A stretch of DNA of 64,000 bases from Phycisphaera sp. (GCA_020639255.1 JACKGZ010000002.1:1-64000); one strand, 5' to 3'. Shown: positions 7,823 to 17,613, numbered from the stretch's first letter. Notes: generated by a model from the sequence alone, not told the origin. Numbers and translations are program-made.

Positions 7823-9691
7823 ATGCCCCCGCTCCTGCGATACATCCTGCGTCTTGGCCCGATCAACCCGATCGCTGTCCGGCTAGTCCAGGGCGGATCG
7901 CGGCGGGTTCGGCACATGTACATCCGATCGGCGTACCTGGGAGTCATGATCCTGGTGCTGCTCTGGCTCCTGCTCACACAGGTGCCGACCGGCGCGCCGA
8001 GCTACGGCGACCTCGCGGCCGCGGGCGCTCGATCGTTCACATGGGTGGCGTACCTCCAGATCGGGCTGATCTGCGTCCTCGCACCTGTCTTCATGGCAGG
8101 GGCGATCGCCCAGGAAGCGAGCCCGCGGACATGGGACATCCTGCTCACAACGCCGATGTCACCCGGCCAGATCGTGACGGGGAACCTGTTCGGGCGGATG
8201 TTCTTCATCCTGGCACTCTTGTTCTGCTCGATGCCATTGTTCGCGCTCACGCAGTACTACGGCGGTGTGCCCGGGCGCTCGATCATGACGAGCTATCTCA
8301 TCGCGGCCTGCGCGGCGTTCTTGGTGGGGTCGATCGCGATCGCGCTCTCGTGCAGCAGGGTTGTTGGGCGAAGGGCTGTCTTTGCGTTCTATGTGACGGT
8401 CGTGAGTTATCTGGCGCTGACGATCGGAATCGACCGCTCGATGGTGGCCTCGGGCATGGGCGCCGGGCCGGACGGCGACGGCGTGACATGGATGACCGCG
8501 ATCAATCCGTTCCTGACGCTCACCGCGCTGATCGAGCCGACGGGCTATCCGAGGGCCGACATCGAGGATCCGAGTATCGGGTTCCTGGCGAGTTGGATGC
8601 TGGCGCGACCCGTCACAACGTGGTGCTGGGCGAGCACGATCCTGAGCCTTTTCCTGATCGCCGCCAGCACGATCACGGTCCGCGCGGGCGGGCTGGCGAC
8701 GATGGCGGCCGGCGCGACGGGCGTGCCGATTCATCGGCGGATTCTGGGCCGGGGCGCGGCCAAGGATGAGCTGCACCGCGCGCCTCGTTCGGTGTGGAAC
8801 AACCCCGTCGCCTGGCGCGAGGCGGCGGCTCGCAACAGCTCGGCCGGTCGTATCGCGGCAAGGTGGGCGTTCATCGTGATCGGTGCGCTCTGGGGCGTCG
8901 GGCTCGTGGCGTACTACCACAGCAGCCCGATGACCGCCGACGCGTTCCGACTCGCGATCGCGATGACCGTGGTTGGTGAACTCGCGGTGACGGCGCTCGT
9001 CGCGATCAACATGTCGGCGACGGCGATCAGCCGAGAACGTGAGGACGGGACGCTCGATCTCTTGCTCACAACGCCGTTGACGGCGAGCGCGTACATGTCC
9101 GGCAAATTGCGGGGGCTGATCGCGTACATCCTGCCGCTGGTCGCGGTGCCCTCGGCGACGATCGGGATCGCGGGGCTCTATCCGCTCTTCCGCGGTTTCG
9201 GGAACGAGAGCAAGGCGTTCATCGCCGACCGCATCGGCAATACGCCGTACACCGCGCCGGTCGTGCTGCCCGAATCGGGGCTGGTGGTGCTCGTCGCGTC
9301 GCTGGCGTTCATGGCGTTCTGCGTGATCATCGGCTTGCAGTGGTCGATCAAGAGCAAGGGCACGCTCGGCTCGGTGGTGGGCACGGTGGGCGTGGTCGGG
9401 GCGATCGGCGGCACGGTCGGGCTGTGCGGGTGGCTGAGTTCGGACGCGGTGCCGCTGCTCGGTGCGCCGATGGCGGCGCTTACACCCGCATCGGCGGTGC
9501 GCGCGTGCGTGTACCCGGTGCGCGCGATGTCGGAGACGGTTAGCGAATCGGGCCTGGCCTCGGCGCGCGTGGGGCTGGCGGTGGGCGCGCTGATCGCGGC
9601 CGCGGTGTACGCGGCGATCGTCTTCGGGCTGCACAAGGCGATCGTGCGGAACTTTGACTTTACGGTCAGGAAGCTGGCGGGGGCGAAGTGA
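7823..9691 (+). CDS. ABC-2 type transporter permease, internally duplicated
   Basis: This 622-residue multi-spanning membrane protein contains two ABC-2 permease-like halves. The diagnostic segment before a transmembrane pair occurs twice: 'TWDILLTTPMSPGQ' at about residues 106-119 and 'TLDLLLTTPLTASA' at about 412-425. Each is preceded by a Glu-containing loop and followed by a basic 'GxxxG' region. Single permeases of this family are usually about half this length, so it looks like two fused subunits that may form the whole channel. No ABC ATPase gene lies nearby. The last four bases overlap the next gene, implying translational coupling. Substrate unknown. Confidence 0.8.
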   Translation: MPPLLRYILRLGPINPIAVRLVQGGSRRVRHMYIRSAYLGVMILVLLWLLLTQVPTGAPSYGDLAAAGARSFTWVAYLQIGLICVLAPVFMAGAIAQEASPRTWDILLTTPMSPGQIVTGNLFGRMFFILALLFCSMPLFALTQYYGGVPGRSIMTSYLIAACAAFLVGSIAIALSCSRVVGRRAVFAFYVTVVSYLALTIGIDRSMVASGMGAGPDGDGVTWMTAINPFLTLTALIEPTGYPRADIEDPSIGFLASWMLARPVTTWCWASTILSLFLIAASTITVRAGGLATMAAGATGVPIHRRILGRGAAKDELHRAPRSVWNNPVAWREAAARNSSAGRIAARWAFIVIGALWGVGLVAYYHSSPMTADAFRLAIAMTVVGELAVTALVAINMSATAISREREDGTLDLLLTTPLTASAYMSGKLRGLIAYILPLVAVPSATIGIAGLYPLFRGFGNESKAFIADRIGNTPYTAPVVLPESGLVVLVASLAFMAFCVIIGLQWSIKSKGTLGSVVGTVGVVGAIGGTVGLCGWLSSDAVPLLGAPMAALTPASAVRACVYPVRAMSETVSESGLASARVGLAVGALIAAAVYAAIVFGLHKAIVRNFDFTVRKLAGAK

Positions 9692-10434
9692 AGTCCTGGG
9701 TGATCAGGGTGTTTGACCCGAGGCCGCCCTGGTGGATGGCTGTTTTCTCGATTACGTCCCTTGTGTTTTTTGTTTACTTTACAACGTTTATTAGTCTATT
9801 TTACGTCTTCGGATTACGAAGTGTCGGGATCAAGTACGAGTACTTTGCGCGCGTTGACCACAGTAATCAAGAGCTTGTGGTTGAGCGGACAATCCACATC
9901 GAAGAAGATCGTTTCAAGCAAACAGTCGCTCTTTCAACTCTTTCGCTCTCCACGCGATATCCAACTGAGTACCCGAACCCACTTGCTTTCTTTGAATCGA
10001 ACGACCCAATTGCAATAGACGCCAGGAATGCTATAACTGGCTTCAGATACAACAAGGTTGATGCCCCTGACTTTACGTCTGATTGGCATGTTGATCGCGT
10101 AAACGAGTTCATGCGAAACACCCAACAGCAGACTGCAACAAGATTTCTATGGGGAAAATTCGTATTTTGGTGCATATGCGTCGCACTTAGCGTTATCTTT
10201 GCATGTTTACTGATTGGGTGGTGCGTTGTCCGCTACCGATTAGCGGCCAATCTGCGGGCCTTATCTGCAGGCAGATGCCCCAAGTGTGCATATCCAGTTG
10301 ATCGAGAGCACTCACAAACATGCCCAGAATGTGGTGCCTTTCTTGATCAAGAAGAGAATCGCCTAGAGATACTTTTAAAGTACGGATACCGTGGACTCAT
10401 ACGCGCTCAAGCTCAAAATAAAGCCGGTGTCTAA
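9688..10434 (+). CDS. Low-GC membrane protein with C-terminal zinc ribbon
   Basis: The protein has 248 residues and starts at GTG 9688, overlapping the permease stop (GTGA). It has one transmembrane segment near residues 17-40, an extracytoplasmic domain of about 110 residues, a second transmembrane segment near 155-180, and a cytoplasmic zinc-ribbon pair CPKC...CPEC near 205-225. I do not recognise a family. Base composition is markedly AT-richer than both neighbours (codons such as TTT, ATA, AAT are frequent), which suggests relaxed selection or later acquisition. Its coupling to the permease suggests a role in the same membrane system. Confidence 0.7.
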   Translation: MKSWVIRVFDPRPPWWMAVFSITSLVFFVYFTTFISLFYVFGLRSVGIKYEYFARVDHSNQELVVERTIHIEEDRFKQTVALSTLSLSTRYPTEYPNPLAFFESNDPIAIDARNAITGFRYNKVDAPDFTSDWHVDRVNEFMRNTQQQTATRFLWGKFVFWCICVALSVIFACLLIGWCVVRYRLAANLRALSAGRCPKCAYPVDREHSQTCPECGAFLDQEENRLEILLKYGYRGLIRAQAQNKAGV

Positions 10435-10439
10435 CTCCG

Positions 10440-11921
10440 TTAGTGCTTCTTCCGTAGACGTGCGCTCGGGATGTCGAGTTGGCCTCGGTACTTGGCGACG
10501 GTGCGGCGGGCGATTTCGATGCCGCGGTCTTTGAGGGCGTCGGCGAGGGCGTCGTCGGAGAGCGGGTTTGCGGGGTCTTCGTTGTCCACGATCTCGCGGA
10601 GCGCGGCCTTGACGGCGTCGTAGCTCATGTCCTGGCCCGACTCGGTGGAAAGACCGCCCGAGAAGAACGAGCGGAGCGGGACGATGCCGCGGGGGGTCTG
10701 CAGGTGCTTGTCGGCGACGGCGCGGCTGACGGTGGCGACGTGGACGCCCAGCTGGTCGGCGACCTGGGTCATGGGCAGGGGCTTCAGGCTCGTTGGGCCG
10801 TAGTCGAAGTAGTCGCGCTGAGCATCGACGACGACGCGGATGACGCGGAGGAGCGTGCTCGAACGCTGCGCGAGCGCGTCGATGAGCCACGAGGCGTTGG
10901 AGATGTTCGTCTTGATGAACTCGCGGTCCTTCTTCTCGAGCGATTTGTCGGTCGAGAGGCGGGCGTACTCCTCGTTCACGCGCAGGTTGGCGGCTCTGCG
11001 ATCGTTGAGATAGGCGTAGTAGCTGTCGGACTCCTCGTCGTACTCGACGATGGCGTCGGGGGTGATGATCTCGGGGCGCGACTGCACGAGCTGTCGCGCG
11101 GGGGCGAGGTTCAGGCGACGCATGAAGTCGAGGGCTTCGCGGATCTCGTCCATCGAGAGGCCGGACTCCGTCGCGACGCGCGGCAGGCGGTTCTGCGAGA
11201 GGTCGTCGAGATGATCAGTGATGAGCGTGCGCACGCGGGCGAGGAGCGCGTCGTCGGTGGTGTCGGTCGGGTCGGCCTCCATCGCGCCAAGCTGGAGGAG
11301 CAGGCACTCGGGGATGTCGCGGGCGGCGACGCCGGGGGGTTCGAGGACGAGCTGGATGGCTTGCAGGGCTTCTTTGAGGCGATCGAGGGTGAGGCCCAGG
11401 TTTGCCGGGGCCTTGGCGAGGACTTCGTCGAGTGGTGTGCGCAGGTAGCCGTCGTCGGCGAGAAAACCGATGAGGACGACGCCGGCCTCGATGATGTCGG
11501 GCTCGACGTCGGTGAGACGCCACTGTTCAAGAAGCTGCTCGTGGAGTGTGCCGGAGCGGGCGGGGGCGCTCGCCATGGCGTCGGCTTTGGCGTCGCGCTC
11601 GCCATCGGACTTGGCGGGTTGGCGGTAGGTGTCGAAGGCGTTCTCGGCGAAGTCGGGGTTGTCATGCGACAGGTCGTCGAGGTGCTCGAACGAATCGGAG
11701 TCGGCGTCCGGCGCTTCTTCGCGGTTGACGGGCTCGTCGAGGTCGTCGCGCTCGGGCTCGGCGAGTTCGAGGGCGATGTTGTTCTCGAGCTCCTGCTCGA
11801 TGCGCTCTTCGAGCTCGGCGATGGGGAGCTGGAGGATCTCCATCGACTGGATGACGCGCGGCGAGAGCTTCATGCTCTGGCCGAGCTTCATGCCCTGGGA
11901 TTGCTCGAAACGCATGGCCAT
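10440..11921 (-). CDS. rpoN: RNA polymerase sigma-54 factor
   Basis: The 493-residue product is a typical length. It begins MAMRFEQSQGMKLGQSMKLSPRV and continues with 'QSMEILQLPIAELEERI', the activator-interacting region I. An acidic region II follows (about residues 50-110), then the core-binding domain, a helix-turn-helix ('VADQLGVHVATVSRAVADKH') and the RpoN box ARRTVAKYR near 471-479, which contacts the -24 element. It directs polymerase to enhancer-dependent promoters. recR lies 11 bases upstream on the same strand, so the two are probably co-transcribed. The neighbouring plus-strand gene is convergent. Confidence 0.96.
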   Translation of the reverse strand: MAMRFEQSQGMKLGQSMKLSPRVIQSMEILQLPIAELEERIEQELENNIALELAEPERDDLDEPVNREEAPDADSDSFEHLDDLSHDNPDFAENAFDTYRQPAKSDGERDAKADAMASAPARSGTLHEQLLEQWRLTDVEPDIIEAGVVLIGFLADDGYLRTPLDEVLAKAPANLGLTLDRLKEALQAIQLVLEPPGVAARDIPECLLLQLGAMEADPTDTTDDALLARVRTLITDHLDDLSQNRLPRVATESGLSMDEIREALDFMRRLNLAPARQLVQSRPEIITPDAIVEYDEESDSYYAYLNDRRAANLRVNEEYARLSTDKSLEKKDREFIKTNISNASWLIDALAQRSSTLLRVIRVVVDAQRDYFDYGPTSLKPLPMTQVADQLGVHVATVSRAVADKHLQTPRGIVPLRSFFSGGLSTESGQDMSYDAVKAALREIVDNEDPANPLSDDALADALKDRGIEIARRTVAKYRGQLDIPSARLRKKH

Positions 11922-11932
11922 GGTCTGTGTGC

Positions 11933-12598
11933 CTACTCCTTGATCTTCTGTCGGCCTTCGATGGCATCGGCAAGAACGGCCTTGCTCGCCAGCTCCATCG
12001 ACCAGCCCGAGGGCAGCCCGCGGGCCAGGCGCGTGACGCGGACGGGGCGGGACTGGAGTTCCTGCATGAGGTAGAGCGCGGTGCCGTCGCCTTCGACGGT
12101 CGGGTTCATGCCGAGGATGACTTCTTCGATGCGCACGCCGCCGGCGTTTTTGGTCGGGTCATCGATGCGTGCGAGCAGGTCGGCAACGGTGAGGTGCTCG
12201 GGCCCGATGCCGTCGAGGGGGGAGATGCGCCCGAGGAGGACGTGGTAGAGGCCGCGATACATGGCGGTCTGTTCGATGGCGATCTGGTCGCGTGGCTGCT
12301 CGACGACGAGGACAAGCGAGCGGTCGCGTTTCTCGCTCGCGCAGACGGGGCAGGGCGAGGACTCGGTGAGGTTCGAGCAGACGGCGCAGTGCCCGATGGC
12401 AGACTTCACGTCGGTGACTGCTTTGGCGAGGCGATTAGCCGATTCGGCGTCGCCGCGGAGCAGGTGAAACGCGATGCGCTCGGCCGAGCGCCGACCGATG
12501 CCGGGCAGGCGTGTGAGCTCGGTGAGGAGGCGTTCGACGGGCGCGGGGTAGGCGGGGCCGTGACGCGATTCGACGGGTTGTTTGCGCGGCGATGGCAC
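11933..12598 (-). CDS. recR: Recombination protein RecR
   Basis: The product has 221 residues, about 20 more than usual because of an N-terminal extension from a GTG start at 12598. It has a helix-hairpin-helix (LTRLPGIGRRSAERIAFHLL), a four-cysteine zinc finger (CAVC...CPVC, about 68-83) and a Toprim domain with 'LVLVVEQPRD' and a C-terminal 'VTRLARGLPSG'. RecR acts with RecO/RecF to load RecA at gaps. It is immediately upstream of rpoN. The preceding beta-helix gene ends only 39 bases before it with no obvious terminator, so read-through from that gene is possible. Confidence 0.95.
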   Translation of the reverse strand: MPSPRKQPVESRHGPAYPAPVERLLTELTRLPGIGRRSAERIAFHLLRGDAESANRLAKAVTDVKSAIGHCAVCSNLTESSPCPVCASEKRDRSLVLVVEQPRDQIAIEQTAMYRGLYHVLLGRISPLDGIGPEHLTVADLLARIDDPTKNAGGVRIEEVILGMNPTVEGDGTALYLMQELQSRPVRVTRLARGLPSGWSMELASKAVLADAIEGRQKIKE

Positions 12599-12637
12599 GC
12601 CGGATTGTATTCGGTCCGGGCGCTGGAAGGGTGAGAA

Positions 12638-15187
12638 TCAGGGGCAGCCGGTGTTGTAATTGGAGATCCAAGCGGAGAAATCGGACGGGGCCACGACGCC
12701 GTCGAAATTCTGGTCTGCCCGTCGCGAGCCGTTGTTGAACGCGGCGACCCAGGCCGAGAAATCCGCAGGGGATACGCGGCCGTCGTTGTTGATATCAGGG
12801 GAGCAGGTTGTGCCCTGGAATTCATACGCGCCGAGATCAATTGTGCGATGGATTCCAAAGCCGCCGTTGGGTATTCCCGTATCATCAACGATGCGCGACA
12901 TGCCGGCAAGATCCAATTCGCGGCCGATTATCGAACCCAGCGACGAACCGTTATCGATGAGAACCGAACCCGGACGGGGCCGGTAGTCATTGTCTTTCCA
13001 TGTTGCCGAGTCACCATCGATGCCACCGGGTGAAACAAACCCGGGATCCGCATCGAGAATTTCTCCAACAATTTTCGGCTGGATCGGAGGTGACAGGACA
13101 GCACTTATCCCTCCTTCGATCAGCGACTGTATCAGTACAAGATCCGTTCCAAGAAACACGATCGTGCTTGGGGCATCACCTTTCATAAGAACAGACGATT
13201 CAACCTGAAGTGTTGAGTCGATTGTCGCGGAAACAGCGGCATCCGCTTCGGAAATCGCGGTTACTCCGGCCAGGAGTACATCGACGCGATTCGGAATATC
13301 GAGCGCGGGACGAGAGACAGAGTGGAGCAAAGAGTCATAGATAGAGAGGCTTGCTCGCTGGGATGGCGCGCCCTGTGAGACGAGAATCGTGTCGCGTTCG
13401 TTTCCGGCCACAACCACTCGGTGCGCGTCGATCTGCACATCTCCCGAAGACATTATGTCTATGCCACTGATGCCGTTGTCTGCAACGGATACGTCTTCCA
13501 AGTACACATACGAACCAGCCGCACTGGTGCTCACCCGCATTCCTAATTCTGTGTTATTGTTAATCACTGATGATACTATTTCGAGTACCGAATCTGGAGA
13601 CAGTAGTCCACAGCGAATACCGTCGCCTTGATTGTTCGATATTTCGCATTGATTGATTATCTTTATGGGCCCCTGCAGACCATGGCCCTGATTGCTCTTT
13701 ACAATCGTACGGTGTACCTCAGACACACTGCTCACTGTGCTGCCATTGCTGCCGGTCTGATTTCCTATTGCCGTCACCGAAATAAGTCTCTCTGCACCAA
13801 ATACTGCACCACCTCCCTGGCCTGCATAGTTGCCGTTGAAGTTGGTGAGTGTGATCGCAGACACGGCATAGGTTCCACCGCCGCTTATTCCTGCAAAGCA
13901 GTTGATAAAGTCGCTATTCTCGACAGTACTTCTGCTCGATCCATAGAAGCCGCCGCCGTCGAACTGCGCGTCGTTGCCTTCGAATAATGAGTGCTCTACG
14001 TTTGCGCCGCCAAACAGTCCGCCGCCGTAGGCCGCTTTGTTCTCATTAAAGTCAACGTGGGTGATGCGCACGCGGCCGGAGTTGGGGTCAACACTGACTG
14101 CACCGCCGGTCATCGTTGCTTCGCATTGCACAAATGTTGACGCTGAGAGGACAAGACTGTCCTCTGGATCCCCCTGATTGTTCAACAGGAGTGCCCCGCC
14201 CCTGCTTGCCGAATTCGCGATAAAGACACACCGATCGATCTGTGACTGGATCGTCGGATCACTCACAACGATCGCCGCGGCACCGCCGCGACCCGAACTG
14301 CTTGAATTGTTGTCGTAGAACTCAGTGCCAGTAATTAATACGGATCCGTATTCAACAGAGATGGCGCCGCCGTCCCGGTTTGCTGTATTGCCCGCGAACA
14401 CACAGCCGATCACGGCGTGCTCGCCATCGAGCAGGCGGATCGCCCCGCCTGGCTGGCCACTGGTCCTGTTGGAGATGAAGTCACACGCCCGGATCGTAGA
14501 AATGCCCCCGCTCAGCTGTATTGCACCACCCCCAAAGCTTGTGGCTGTCTGTGGTGTGTTCAGCGCAAAGAGTGACTGATCGATCAGCACGTCGAGATCT
14601 GTTAGCATGATGGCGCGGTCATAGCTGTTTTTGAGACCAACAAACTCGCAATCATGTATACGAACTGTCAGGAAACGGTCGGTATTGAATATGCTTGCCG
14701 CAAACGTATTCCGGAACGATAGATTCTCCAATGTGGTGGCACTTGTTGGGGCGACGTATGCGGGCCTGACAGTCGCTCCGGGACTCAGTGTGACCGCAGA
14801 TGTCAGCACGATAACAGATGTGTTGTTGTCGGCGTCCAAAAATGATGCGTAGAGGTCTGTGTCGCGTTCGTTCGGGTTGAGCGGGTTTGAGAGGCCTGCA
14901 AATGCGCCCAACAGTCGCATTGGCCGAAGTTCTGGCGTGGCAAGCGGCACTTCGAAGGGGTTGTTGCCCGCGTTGTAGGTTCCACCGGCAATACGAATCT
15001 CGCCGCGGTTCTGGCCCAGTGTCTTGGCAAGGTCGATGGCGTCGTGGAGGTCATTGAAAGCGGTCTGCCATGACAGGCCGTCGCCGCCGGGAGGGGCGTC
15101 GTCGTCGACGTAGACGTGCGTCTGCGCGTTTGAGGCTGCTGCAAAGGTGAGAGCAAGCGACGCGGTGAGGAGTCGGTTGGTGTGCAT
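12638..15187 (-). CDS. Secreted parallel beta-helix protein with Gly-Cys dockerin tail (copy A)
   Basis: The product is 849 residues from ATG 15187, which gives the signal peptide MHTNRLLTASLALTFAAASN-AQ; the frame is open further upstream without signal features. Residues ~22-75 (THVYVDDDAPPGGDGLSWQ...) are nearly identical to the gene at 17853. The middle 650 residues are many short repeats with 'GGA', 'N..F..N' and 'C.F..N' patterns, typical of Pmp-like right-handed beta-helices. The C-terminal domain has two EF-hand-like loops (DINNDGRVSPAD, DQNFDGVVAPSD) and ends NTGCP. Its second loop lacks the Cys pair found in most of the array. The central coding DNA is AT-richer than both ends. Likely surface or extracellular; ligand unknown. 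Confidence 0.85.
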   Translation of the reverse strand: MHTNRLLTASLALTFAAASNAQTHVYVDDDAPPGGDGLSWQTAFNDLHDAIDLAKTLGQNRGEIRIAGGTYNAGNNPFEVPLATPELRPMRLLGAFAGLSNPLNPNERDTDLYASFLDADNNTSVIVLTSAVTLSPGATVRPAYVAPTSATTLENLSFRNTFAASIFNTDRFLTVRIHDCEFVGLKNSYDRAIMLTDLDVLIDQSLFALNTPQTATSFGGGAIQLSGGISTIRACDFISNRTSGQPGGAIRLLDGEHAVIGCVFAGNTANRDGGAISVEYGSVLITGTEFYDNNSSSSGRGGAAAIVVSDPTIQSQIDRCVFIANSASRGGALLLNNQGDPEDSLVLSASTFVQCEATMTGGAVSVDPNSGRVRITHVDFNENKAAYGGGLFGGANVEHSLFEGNDAQFDGGGFYGSSRSTVENSDFINCFAGISGGGTYAVSAITLTNFNGNYAGQGGGAVFGAERLISVTAIGNQTGSNGSTVSSVSEVHRTIVKSNQGHGLQGPIKIINQCEISNNQGDGIRCGLLSPDSVLEIVSSVINNNTELGMRVSTSAAGSYVYLEDVSVADNGISGIDIMSSGDVQIDAHRVVVAGNERDTILVSQGAPSQRASLSIYDSLLHSVSRPALDIPNRVDVLLAGVTAISEADAAVSATIDSTLQVESSVLMKGDAPSTIVFLGTDLVLIQSLIEGGISAVLSPPIQPKIVGEILDADPGFVSPGGIDGDSATWKDNDYRPRPGSVLIDNGSSLGSIIGRELDLAGMSRIVDDTGIPNGGFGIHRTIDLGAYEFQGTTCSPDINNDGRVSPADFSAWVAAFNNGSRRADQNFDGVVAPSDFSAWISNYNTGCP

Positions 15188-15258
15188 GACGGAACTCCGG
15201 TGTCTCTGGTAGAGATCGGGTCGTCCGCGCCGCTCTGCTGAAATTTCATATGTGTTTG

Positions 15259-15279
15259 GTGTTGGGATGTTTCCAACAC
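15259..15279. repeat. Inverted repeat GTGTTGG-N7-CCAACAC
   Basis: Perfect 7-bp arms lie 72-92 bases upstream of the beta-helix gene that starts at 15187, in the short gap after the previous gene's terminator. This position suits an operator or activator site. Confidence 0.45.
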
Positions 15280-15290
15280 GATCTTCACAT

Positions 15291-15318
15291 AAAAAGAGCC
15301 CGGGCTTGTGCCCGGGCT
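15291..15318 (-). terminator. Intrinsic terminator of the choice-of-anchor-B-like gene
   Basis: On the minus strand an 8-bp stem GCCCGGGC/GCCCGGGC with loop ACAA is followed by TCTTTTT. It lies 28 bases beyond the stop at 15346. Confidence 0.85.
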
Positions 15319-15345
15319 TCGTGAAAGCAAATGTGAAGTTGTGGC

Positions 15346-17613
15346 TCAGTCGCAGCCGGCGTTGTAGTTGGCGACCCAAGCCGAGAAGTCGGCGGGCGTG
15401 CATGAGCCGTCGGCGTTCTGGTCGCACTCGGGGGCCTGCGCGTTGAACGCGGCGACCCAGGCGCTGAAATCGGCGGGGCTCAGGACGCCGTCGCCGTTGG
15501 TGTCGGCGACGCAGCTTGGGGGCTCAACGCAATCGAAGGCCTGTAGCTTGATAGCGTCGATGCCGGCCTCAAGCACCTGGCCCGGGGAATTGTCGGCCGC
15601 GATGAATCGCAGGCGGAGCGTGCTGGTGAGCGGGATATCGCCGCCGCTGCCGACGATCGCAGTGGCCTCGCGCCACTGGTTGAGTGTGTCGGTGTGCGTG
15701 TGGAGCGTGACCCAGTTGGTGCCGCCGGCGTTTGTGGCGTACTGAACGCGGAGATAGTCCTCGGCACCGATCTCGCCGGTGGGGATGTCGTTGAGCCAGT
15801 ACGAATAGCTGAGGGTGCCACCGACGGAGGCGTCGATGACTGGGCCGGTGAGGATCGTTTCGCCGTTGTCGACGTCGGAGTTGCCGGCTTCGTTGTCGGT
15901 GAGCCATGCGCGGCCCGAGCCGTCGGCGTCGCTGGTGGGATCGCCTCGGCCCGAGTTGACGGGCACGCCGCGGGTCCACTGACCGTCGGTCGCGGTGCCG
16001 CTGACGGTGTAGCCGAGATCGGTCTCGGCGTTATCCGAGAAGATGCTCGACAGGCTTGTAGCGACGACGGTGCTGAAGGTCTCGGCCGGTGCGATCGCGG
16101 GGATGGTGAACGCTTCGCCGGTCGTTGTTTCGGCGCTGACCCACCAGTCGATCAACTCGTAGCAGTCGAGCGAAGGTGTCGCGAATGAGTACTGGCCGGG
16201 TGTGCCGGTGGGCGTGCCGGCGATGGACGTCACCACGCCCGCCTCGTCGCGGATGTTCAGCATCGGCGTGGAGGGATTGAGCGTGACGTTGCGCTCGGAG
16301 ATGGTGACGGTGGTCGTGTCGCCGCCGGCGGGGTCGATGATGTCGCCGAGCGGAGCGTCGACGACGAACGTCAGGACATCGAGCGCGGGGCGGACAACGA
16401 CGAGTCCCTGCTGGATATCGGAGATGATGACGTTGCCAGAGGGGAAGAACGGGTAGTTCGACCAGGCGCCGTCGTAGCTGGTGCCGTCGTCGGAGGGGTA
16501 GGTGTCGAACCAGGCGACCTCGACGGGGTTCTCGGGATCGGAGATGTCGTGGATGCGGAGTCCCGATCGGTAGTTTGCGGCGTAGATGTAGTCGCCCTTG
16601 ACGTAGAGGTTGTGGTCACGTGAGGAATTGCCGCTCGACCAGGCGCGGACATAGAAGATGTTCGCGGGGTCTTCGACGTTGAAGATGTGCATGGTGGTTG
16701 TGCTAACCACATCGCCTTCGTCGAGTTCGTCGTTCACATAGAAGTACTTGCGGTCTTCGCTCAGCCAGCCCTGGTGGCAGAAGCGGCGGTTGGGGTAGGC
16801 GACGTTGTCGAGTTCGAACATGTTGGACTTGTTGGTGACGTCGTAGACGCGGAGTCGCGTGTCGGAGCTGCCGTTGCCGAAGCCCGAGCAGAGGAAAGCG
16901 ATTTCGCGGCCGGCGTAGGGGCCCGAGGTGTACGTGACGACCTGGGCGTCGTGAACGTAGAGGTTGGACTGGATCGCCTGCTGCGAGGGGTTGGTGGCGG
17001 TGCCTGGTGCGCCGTTGACACCGACGCCGTAGGCCCGGAGCCCGAGGTCAGTGCCGCCACCGACGCGGTAGAGGTAGCCGGAGTCCGGGTTGGCGACGAT
17101 GTTGTGTGAGGCGCCCGAGCCGGTGTAGCTTGAGAAGCCGAGGTTGCCGATGACGCCGTTGTCGGCGTTGGAGAGGTCGAACTTCTGGATGTGGCTGCCG
17201 CCCTCGGTGACGACGTAGGCGACGGTGCCGATGACCTTGATGTCGCGCCAGAGACTCGAGGGGCCGGAGAAGGTGCCGATGATGACGGGGTTGACGGGGT
17301 CGGTGATGTCGACGAAGCCGGTGCCGGTCTCGAGACCCATGATGGCGATCTCTTTGCCCTGGGGTGTGGTGTAGCCCCAGCAGTCGTTGCCGCTGGTCGC
17401 GCCGAGCCCGAACTGCGAGAGCGAGACCTGGCTGAGGAAGGTGATGTTGCTCGATGGGAAGGCGCCGAAGCGCGCGTCGGAGGCGTCGCCCTTGCCGAGG
17501 AGCCGTTCTTCCTCGCCGCCCGGGTGAAGGGTGACACTCGTGCTTGCCAGAGCGCTGCCTGCGGTGAGCATGAGGGCAGCGGCACAGACCGACCACTTGG
17601 CGGTATACGACAT
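15346..17613 (-). CDS. Secreted LVIVD / choice-of-anchor-B-like protein with Gly-Cys dockerin tail
   Basis: The product has 755 residues. ATG 17613 is preceded by GGGGAGGAG with a 6-base gap and gives the signal peptide MSYTAKWSVCAAALMLTAGSALA. Residues ~25-400 are a beta-propeller of the LVIVD / choice-of-anchor B kind: 'GTGFVDITDPVNPVIIGTF', repeated 'HIFNVEDP' and 'IHDISDPENPVEVAWF'. A linker follows, then a ~160-residue jelly-roll-like module (GYTVSGTATDGQW...DGSGRAWLTDN...LRFIAADN) that also occurs in the genes at 24978, 27416 and 50560. The dockerin tail has the CDQNxDGxC loop and ends NAGCD. Probably extracellular; no catalytic motif seen. Confidence 0.85.
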   Translation of the reverse strand: MSYTAKWSVCAAALMLTAGSALASTSVTLHPGGEEERLLGKGDASDARFGAFPSSNITFLSQVSLSQFGLGATSGNDCWGYTTPQGKEIAIMGLETGTGFVDITDPVNPVIIGTFSGPSSLWRDIKVIGTVAYVVTEGGSHIQKFDLSNADNGVIGNLGFSSYTGSGASHNIVANPDSGYLYRVGGGTDLGLRAYGVGVNGAPGTATNPSQQAIQSNLYVHDAQVVTYTSGPYAGREIAFLCSGFGNGSSDTRLRVYDVTNKSNMFELDNVAYPNRRFCHQGWLSEDRKYFYVNDELDEGDVVSTTTMHIFNVEDPANIFYVRAWSSGNSSRDHNLYVKGDYIYAANYRSGLRIHDISDPENPVEVAWFDTYPSDDGTSYDGAWSNYPFFPSGNVIISDIQQGLVVVRPALDVLTFVVDAPLGDIIDPAGGDTTTVTISERNVTLNPSTPMLNIRDEAGVVTSIAGTPTGTPGQYSFATPSLDCYELIDWWVSAETTTGEAFTIPAIAPAETFSTVVATSLSSIFSDNAETDLGYTVSGTATDGQWTRGVPVNSGRGDPTSDADGSGRAWLTDNEAGNSDVDNGETILTGPVIDASVGGTLSYSYWLNDIPTGEIGAEDYLRVQYATNAGGTNWVTLHTHTDTLNQWREATAIVGSGGDIPLTSTLRLRFIAADNSPGQVLEAGIDAIKLQAFDCVEPPSCVADTNGDGVLSPADFSAWVAAFNAQAPECDQNADGSCTPADFSAWVANYNAGCD

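Noticed and set aside
10479..12074. Plus-strand frame of 531 codons opposite rpoN
   Set aside because: Low-complexity Val/Gly/Glu composition typical of antisense frames; rpoN on the other strand is certain.
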